Origin: DASQDT01 sp036380435
GTDB lineage: Bacteria; Acidobacteriota; Blastocatellia; Pyrinomonadales; Pyrinomonadaceae
Assembly: GCA_036380435.1 (NCBI GenBank)
Contig: DASVES010000468.1
Location: 1-6,053 of the forward strand
Direction: 5' to 3'
DNA: 6,053 bases
Below are positions 1 to 6,053 of the stretch, one piece after another. Position numbers and translations under genes: made by a program. The notes beneath the pieces are model-generated. The model saw only the letters and a program-made list of their open reading frames with translations. It was not told the origin of the DNA and did no database searches. The first letter of the stretch is position 1. Each line of letters begins with the position of its first letter.

Positions 1-2841
<2,841 letters not shown>

Positions 2842-2899
2842 TGCCTAAAACATTCCGGGACCCGCATAGAGAAGAATTCCGGCGACCGGCGAAACCTAC

Positions 2900-2929
2900 A
2901 TTATAAACGACGCGCGACAGGGCCGGCAA
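2900..2929 (-). promoter_or_regulatory. Predicted sigma70-type promoter for uvrA
   Basis: On the minus strand, a perfect TATAAT (2905 to 2900) follows TTGCCG (2929 to 2924; 4 of 6 matches to TTGACA) with an 18-nt spacer. This predicts a start near 2893 and a leader of about 50 nt before the uvrA ATG. Just downstream of that start lies a tandem 7-mer, CCGGCGA twice in the plus-strand reading (2879-2892). I see no LexA-like palindrome. The -10 match is convincing in such GC-rich DNA; the assignment to uvrA is by position. Confidence 0.6.
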
Positions 2930-3072
2930 CCGAGCCAGCCCCGAGACACTGAAAGATTTTGAAGCCGGCCACCAACGCCCCGCCAACGCTTGCCGGCACG
3001 AGGCTTCTCACGAATCACAGAACGCGCCGTGCCACGCTGGCGGCGTCCGACGAACTCGGATATCTTCCTCAA

Positions 3073-4740
3073 ATGAGTGAACGAGGGGGACAGGGGCGCT
3101 TAGCAGCGCAGGCGCCGATGCTCGTCATGTCGTCGCGCCGGCGTTGGGCGGTGACGGCGGGCGTGATGACGGGGATGTTCCTCGCCGCGCTCGAAGCGAC
3201 CGTGGTCGGGACGGCGATGCCGACCGTCATCGCATCGCTCGGCGGGTTGAATCACTACAGTTGGGTCTTCTCGGCCTACCTCATCACCTCCACGGTGACG
3301 GTGCCCGTCTGGGGCAAGCTCTCCGACCTCTATGGCCGACGGCTCCTCTATCAAGTCGGCATCGCCATCTTCCTCGTCGGCTCCGTGCTCTCGGGCGTCT
3401 CCACTTCGATGACGCAGCTCATCATCTTCCGCGCCGTACAGGGACTGGGCGCGGGCGCGCTCGTGCCGCTCGGCATGACGATCATCGGCGACATCTTCAC
3501 CGTGGCCGAGCGCGCGCGGATGCAGGCGCTCTTTAGCGGCGTGTGGGGATTGTCGAGCGTCATCGGCCCCGTGGTGGGCGGCTTCATCACCGACCAGTTG
3601 TCGTGGCGCTGGGTCTTCTACATCAATCTTCCCGTGGGGCTGGCGGCGGCGCTCATCATCGGCCTCGCGCTCAAGGAGCCGAAGCGCACCGTGCGCCCCG
3701 CGATTGACTACGCGGGCGCGGGGCTTTTGATGGCCGCCATCACGCTGCTGATGCTGGCGCTCGTCGAGGGCGGCGCGAGCTTCAGGACGATGCTCGTGCC
3801 GCGCAACCTCGCGCTCTTCGCGGGGGCGGCGACGCTCGGGGCCGTGTTCGCGTGGGTCGAGCGCCGCGCCGCCGACCCCATCGTGCCTTTTTATCTATTC
3901 CGAAACCGCGTGGTCGCCGTCGCCGTGGCGGCGGGCTTCATGGCGGGCGTGGCGATGTTCGGCGTCGTTTCCTTCGTCCCGCTCTTCGCGCAGGGCGCGC
4001 TGGGCGCGACGGCGACCGAGGCCGGGTCGCTTCTGACTCCGCTCATGTTGAGCTGGGTCGGGATGTCTGTCGTCGGCGGGCGGCTGCTGCTGAGGGTCGG
4101 CTATCGCCCGACGACTATCGCAGGGTTCATCATTCTCACGCTCGGCTTCGTCATGCTCTCGACCTACCAGCGCGAGACGGCGCGCGTCTGGCTCCACGTC
4201 GATTTAATCCTCATCGGCGCGGGCCTCGGGCTGACGATGCTGACGCTGCTCATCGCGGTGCAGCAGGCGGTCGCGAGCACGCAGCTCGGCATCGCCACCT
4301 CGCTCAACCAGTTCTCGCGCTCCATCGGCGGCGCGGTCGGCGTGGCCGTCATGGGCGCGGTGCTTTCGGCCGGGCTGGCGGCGCGTCTGGACGAAGTGGC
4401 GCGCGGCGACGCGGGCGTGCTGACGCCGGAGCGGGCGGCGGAGCTATCGGCAAACCCCAACGCCCTCGTCGATCCGCAGGCGCAGGCGGCGCTGCCGCCG
4501 GGGGCGCTCGGCGCGTTGCGCGACGCGCTGGCCGGGTCGATTCATAACGTCTTCTGGGTCGGGACGGCGTTCTCCGTGCTGGCGCTGCTCGTGTCCTTCT
4601 ACCTGCCGCGCGCGTCTGAGCGCGCCGGCTCGTCGCCGCCCGAAGAGGCGTGCAGCGCGGAGGCCGGCGAGCGCATGATGATGGCCGAGTTGACCACCAT
4701 CGACGCCGAGCACGAGCCGGTCGCGGCGCGCGGCGATTAG
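3073..4740 (+). CDS. DHA2-type MFS multidrug efflux transporter (14 TM helices)
   Basis: This is an inner-membrane proton-coupled exporter of the EmrB/QacA-like DHA2 family; the substrate cannot be read from sequence. Numbered from the ATG at 3073 (555 aa), TM1 carries LEATVVGTAMP (40-50), the DHA2 motif D1 with Glu41 where Asp is more usual. Motif A is GKLSDLYGRR (81-90), motif B is RAVQGLGAGA (120-129), and antiporter motif C is GLSSVIGPVVGG (159-170) followed by WRWVFYINLP (178-187). The alternating hydrophobic segments and length fit 14 helices. A hydrophilic loop rich in Ala and Pro precedes the last helix, and a charged tail ends the protein. The start is uncertain: in-frame ATGs also occur at 3118 and 3127, and the frame is open back to a TTG at 2959. 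None has a strong ribosome binding site. ATG 3127 would place TM1 most typically. No adaptor (EmrA-like) or regulator gene adjoins it, and I see no terminator with a T-tract after its stop. Confidence 0.93.
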   Translation: MSERGGQGRLAAQAPMLVMSSRRRWAVTAGVMTGMFLAALEATVVGTAMPTVIASLGGLNHYSWVFSAYLITSTVTVPVWGKLSDLYGRRLLYQVGIAIFLVGSVLSGVSTSMTQLIIFRAVQGLGAGALVPLGMTIIGDIFTVAERARMQALFSGVWGLSSVIGPVVGGFITDQLSWRWVFYINLPVGLAAALIIGLALKEPKRTVRPAIDYAGAGLLMAAITLLMLALVEGGASFRTMLVPRNLALFAGAATLGAVFAWVERRAADPIVPFYLFRNRVVAVAVAAGFMAGVAMFGVVSFVPLFAQGALGATATEAGSLLTPLMLSWVGMSVVGGRLLLRVGYRPTTIAGFIILTLGFVMLSTYQRETARVWLHVDLILIGAGLGLTMLTLLIAVQQAVASTQLGIATSLNQFSRSIGGAVGVAVMGAVLSAGLAARLDEVARGDAGVLTPERAAELSANPNALVDPQAQAALPPGALGALRDALAGSIHNVFWVGTAFSVLALLVSFYLPRASERAGSSPPEEACSAEAGERMMMAELTTIDAEHEPVAARGD

Positions 4741-4757
4741 GGCGCGAACTCACTTTC

Positions 4758-4787
4758 TTGACACCCTTCGCGGGCGGCGCCTAAACT
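4758..4787 (+). promoter_or_regulatory. Predicted sigma70-type promoter for pgsA
   Basis: A perfect TTGACA (4758-4763) is followed, after an 18-nt spacer, by TAAACT (4782-4787; 4 of 6 matches to TATAAT). The predicted start is near 4794, giving pgsA its own leader of about 70 nt rather than depending on readthrough from the MFS gene, which ends 17 bp before the -35 box. The leader would begin with the small hairpin GGCCT-CGA-AGGCC (4794-4806). Confidence 0.6.
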
Positions 4788-4819
4788 GCGACCGGCCTCG
4801 AAGGCCTTCTCATCCCATA

Positions 4820-4850
4820 GAAAAGCAAAGCCCCCGCGAGCGGCGGGGGC
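4820..4850 (-). terminator. Intrinsic terminator-like hairpin, minus-strand orientation, in the pgsA leader
   Basis: GCCCCCGC (4830-4837) and GCGGGGGC (4843-4850) form a perfect 8-bp stem with a 5-nt loop. Read on the minus strand, the hairpin is followed by TTTGCTTTTC (4829 to 4820), the usual form of a rho-independent terminator. Read on the plus strand it is followed by AACAGAGG, so it lacks a U-tract and should not be an efficient terminator for the MFS gene or pgsA. No minus-strand gene ends nearby; the nearest, the pilin-like gene, stops at 5583. On the plus strand the same stem would lie in the pgsA 5' leader, 4 nt from the ribosome binding site. Confidence 0.6.
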
Positions 4851-4854
4851 AACA

Positions 4855-4860
4855 GAGGGG
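4855..4860 (+). promoter_or_regulatory. Ribosome binding site of pgsA
   Basis: GAGGGG lies 4 nt before the GTG at 4865 and supports that GTG as the start. The run continues as GGGGGC (4857-4862), identical to the 3' part of the hairpin's right arm, so it could also pair with the hairpin's left arm and be masked. Confidence 0.65.
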
Positions 4861-4864
4861 GCGC

Positions 4865-5626
4865 GTGAATCTTCCGAACTCGCTGACGCTGTCGCGCATC
4901 TTCGTCGTCCCGCTGCTCGTCGTCGTCCTCCTCACGCCGTTCTCCGAAGACTGGTTCGGACTCCAGCGTCACATCCTCGGCGCCACGATCTTCCTCGCCG
5001 CCGCCTTCACCGACTTCCTCGACGGGCACATCGCGCGCAGCCGCCGACAGGTCTCGCGCCTCGGGGTGCTCTTAGACCCCATCGCCGACAAGCTGCTCAT
5101 CTCGGCCGCGCTCATCTCGCTCGTCGAGAACCGGCTGGCGCCGGCCTGGGCCGTCTGCATCATCATCGGGCGCGAGCTGGCCGTGACGGGCCTGCGCTCG
5201 GTGGCCGCCGCCGACGGGTTGGTGATCGCGGCCTCGCGCATGGGGAAGTTCAAGATGCTCTCGCAGGTGGCGGCCGTGGCGCTGCTCATCATGTCGAGCA
5301 CGCGGGGCGCTCCTCCGGTCGCCAACTTCGGCGACGTCTTCCCGGCCATCCAGTTCTGGACGGTGCCGGAGCTGGGCGACGCCGTCAACCACATCTTCGG
5401 CGCCGGCGTCGTCACCGCGACCGACTGGCAGGTGCTCCTCTACACCGCGGGGCGCGCGATGCTCTGGGTCGTCGTGCTCTCTTCCTGCATCTCGATGTAC
5501 GAATACTTCCGCGGCTTCTATCTCGCGGCCGTCGGGCGCGAGGCGGCCCGGCGCGAGGCGACGGAAGAGACGGCTGCCGCGGCTACTGCTTCCCCGGCCA
5601 CGACACTCGCCCACCGGGGTCGATGA
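4865..5626 (+). CDS. pgsA: PgsA, CDP-diacylglycerol--glycerol-3-phosphate 3-phosphatidyltransferase
   Basis: This integral membrane enzyme makes phosphatidylglycerol phosphate from CDP-diacylglycerol and glycerol 3-phosphate, the committed step to phosphatidylglycerol and cardiolipin. The CDP-alcohol phosphotransferase signature is complete: D50-x2-D53-G54-x2-A57-R58-x8-G67-x3-D71-x3-D75. PgsA rather than a phosphatidylserine synthase is indicated by the N-terminal MNLPNSLTLSR and by GRELAVTGLR (102-111) followed by GKFKMLSQ (127-134). The GTG start gives the family-typical N-terminus and has a good ribosome binding site. At 253 aa it is longer than usual (about 180-200). The extra length lies in a loop at about 149-190, between the penultimate and last membrane segments, and in an Ala/Glu/Arg-rich cytoplasmic tail from about 225. 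The tail codons overlap the convergent pilin-like gene. The paralogue alternatives are CDP-alcohol transferases of other head groups, which I consider less likely. Confidence 0.93.
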   Translation: MNLPNSLTLSRIFVVPLLVVVLLTPFSEDWFGLQRHILGATIFLAAAFTDFLDGHIARSRRQVSRLGVLLDPIADKLLISAALISLVENRLAPAWAVCIIIGRELAVTGLRSVAAADGLVIAASRMGKFKMLSQVAAVALLIMSSTRGAPPVANFGDVFPAIQFWTVPELGDAVNHIFGAGVVTATDWQVLLYTAGRAMLWVVVLSSCISMYEYFRGFYLAAVGREAARREATEETAAAATASPATTLAHRGR

Positions 5627-6053
5627 TTACTTCCTTCTCGCGCAGGTTTGCGATTAGCGGCGGGTCGTCGGCGCGGGCCTTGAGTCCGCGCCGGTCGGCG
5701 ACGCGGATGATGCCCTCAGTCGAGACGTAGAAGGAGCGCGTCCCCGTCGAGCCGTAGCTGACCGGCGTCGCCGTTGCCTCGAAGTCCTCGTCCGTCACCT
5801 TCACTTCAAACTTGTAGCCGCTCAGTTCGCGCCCGGCGAGATTACTTGTTATCAACTGCCTGCGGGCCAACTCGTTCAAGTCCGCGTAGCCTTCGCCTTC
5901 CAGCGCGTTGTAAGTCATCTCGGCCGAGGCCAACTGTCGCAGGTTCGCGATGGCCGAAGCCTCGTTGGCGGCGCGGCGCGACGCGAGCAGGTTGGGGACG
6001 GCGATGGCTGCGATGATACCCACGAACGCCAACATGACGAGCACGCCGCCCAC
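5583..6053 (-). CDS. Type IV pilin / pseudopilin-like protein (5' end cut by window edge)
   Basis: 156 codons are visible, and the true start lies beyond the right edge; the edge codon GTG is probably an internal Val. The visible N-terminus is a hydrophobic helix (about residues 4-20, LVMLAFVGIIAAIAVPNLL), which resembles the N-terminal helix of type IV pilins and type II secretion pseudopilins, followed by ASRRAANEASAIANLRQLASAEMTY. The rest is a soluble domain of about 120 residues with beta-strand-like segments (GYKFEVKV, TRSFYVSTEGIIRVADRR), ending in PGKQ. Similar proteins are anchored in the inner membrane before assembly into a pilus or pseudopilus. No other pilus gene is visible in the window, so the role is open. 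Oddity: aligned on the conserved GIIAAIA, the position expected for pilin Glu5 is Gly. The gene converges on and overlaps pgsA by 44 bp, and has no terminator directly after its stop. Confidence 0.8.
   Translation of the reverse strand: MGGVLVMLAFVGIIAAIAVPNLLASRRAANEASAIANLRQLASAEMTYNALEGEGYADLNELARRQLITSNLAGRELSGYKFEVKVTDEDFEATATPVSYGSTGTRSFYVSTEGIIRVADRRGLKARADDPPLIANLREKEVIIDPGGRVSWPGKQ

Noticed and set aside
2842..2958. LexA/SOS box upstream of uvrA
   Set aside because: I looked for the CTG-N10-CAG and GAAC-N4-GTTC types and for other dyads; none is present.
2959..3072. N-terminal extension of the MFS protein from a TTG start
   Set aside because: The 38 extra residues are hydrophilic and without MFS features, the codon is rare, and ATGs closer to TM1 are available. 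It cannot be fully excluded, as a weak GAAAG precedes the TTG.
3852..4547. 231-codon frame overlapping the MFS gene on the same strand
   Set aside because: Arg/Gly/Ala-rich shadow in another frame of the transporter; no domain is visible.
4830..4850. The GC hairpin as the plus-strand terminator of the MFS gene
   Set aside because: No U-tract follows on the plus strand, and a TTGACA promoter lies between the MFS stop and the hairpin, so the stem would sit inside the pgsA leader.
4969..5614. Two long minus-strand frames opposite pgsA
   Set aside because: pgsA carries a complete catalytic signature, and the opposing frames are low-complexity shadows. Antisense RNA here is considered separately as non-coding.

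Overview
The window is GC-rich bacterial chromosomal DNA with four protein-coding genes and no RNA gene, insertion sequence, CRISPR array or phage gene that I can see. The organism is probably an Acidobacteriota member, perhaps Blastocatellia-like. That guess rests on the base composition and on the pilin-like protein, whose NLLASRRAANEASAIANLR stretch resembles pseudopilins I associate with that phylum. It is an inference, held at about even odds.

Layout, left to right. (1) 1-2841, minus strand: uvrA, the damage-recognition ATPase of nucleotide excision repair. It is open from its ATG to the left edge, with all ATP-binding and zinc motifs intact, and only the extreme C-terminus and stop are missing. 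(2) 2842-3072: a divergent intergenic region with a good minus-strand sigma70-type promoter for uvrA. (3) 3073-4740, plus strand: a DHA2-type, 14-helix MFS drug exporter. (4) 4741-4864: a compact control region with a TTGACA promoter, a small hairpin, a strong GC hairpin that reads as an intrinsic terminator on the minus strand, and the pgsA ribosome binding site. (5) 4865-5626, plus strand: pgsA, CDP-diacylglycerol--glycerol-3-phosphate 3-phosphatidyltransferase, with an enlarged loop and an extra C-terminal tail. (6) 5583-6053, minus strand: the C-terminal part of a type IV pilin/pseudopilin-like protein that runs off the right edge and overlaps pgsA tail-to-tail by 44 bp.

The genes do not form one pathway. 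uvrA serves DNA repair, the MFS protein serves efflux, pgsA makes the precursor of phosphatidylglycerol and cardiolipin, and the pilin-like protein is probably surface- or secretion-related. Each appears to have its own control.

I found no new multi-gene system. The points most worth a second look are the pgsA leader, where the ribosome binding site can pair with the same arm used by the strong hairpin; the minus-strand terminator placed just upstream of pgsA, which could end a long antisense tail from the pilin-like gene; the pgsA/pilin coding overlap; and the missing Glu5 in the pilin-like N-terminus.
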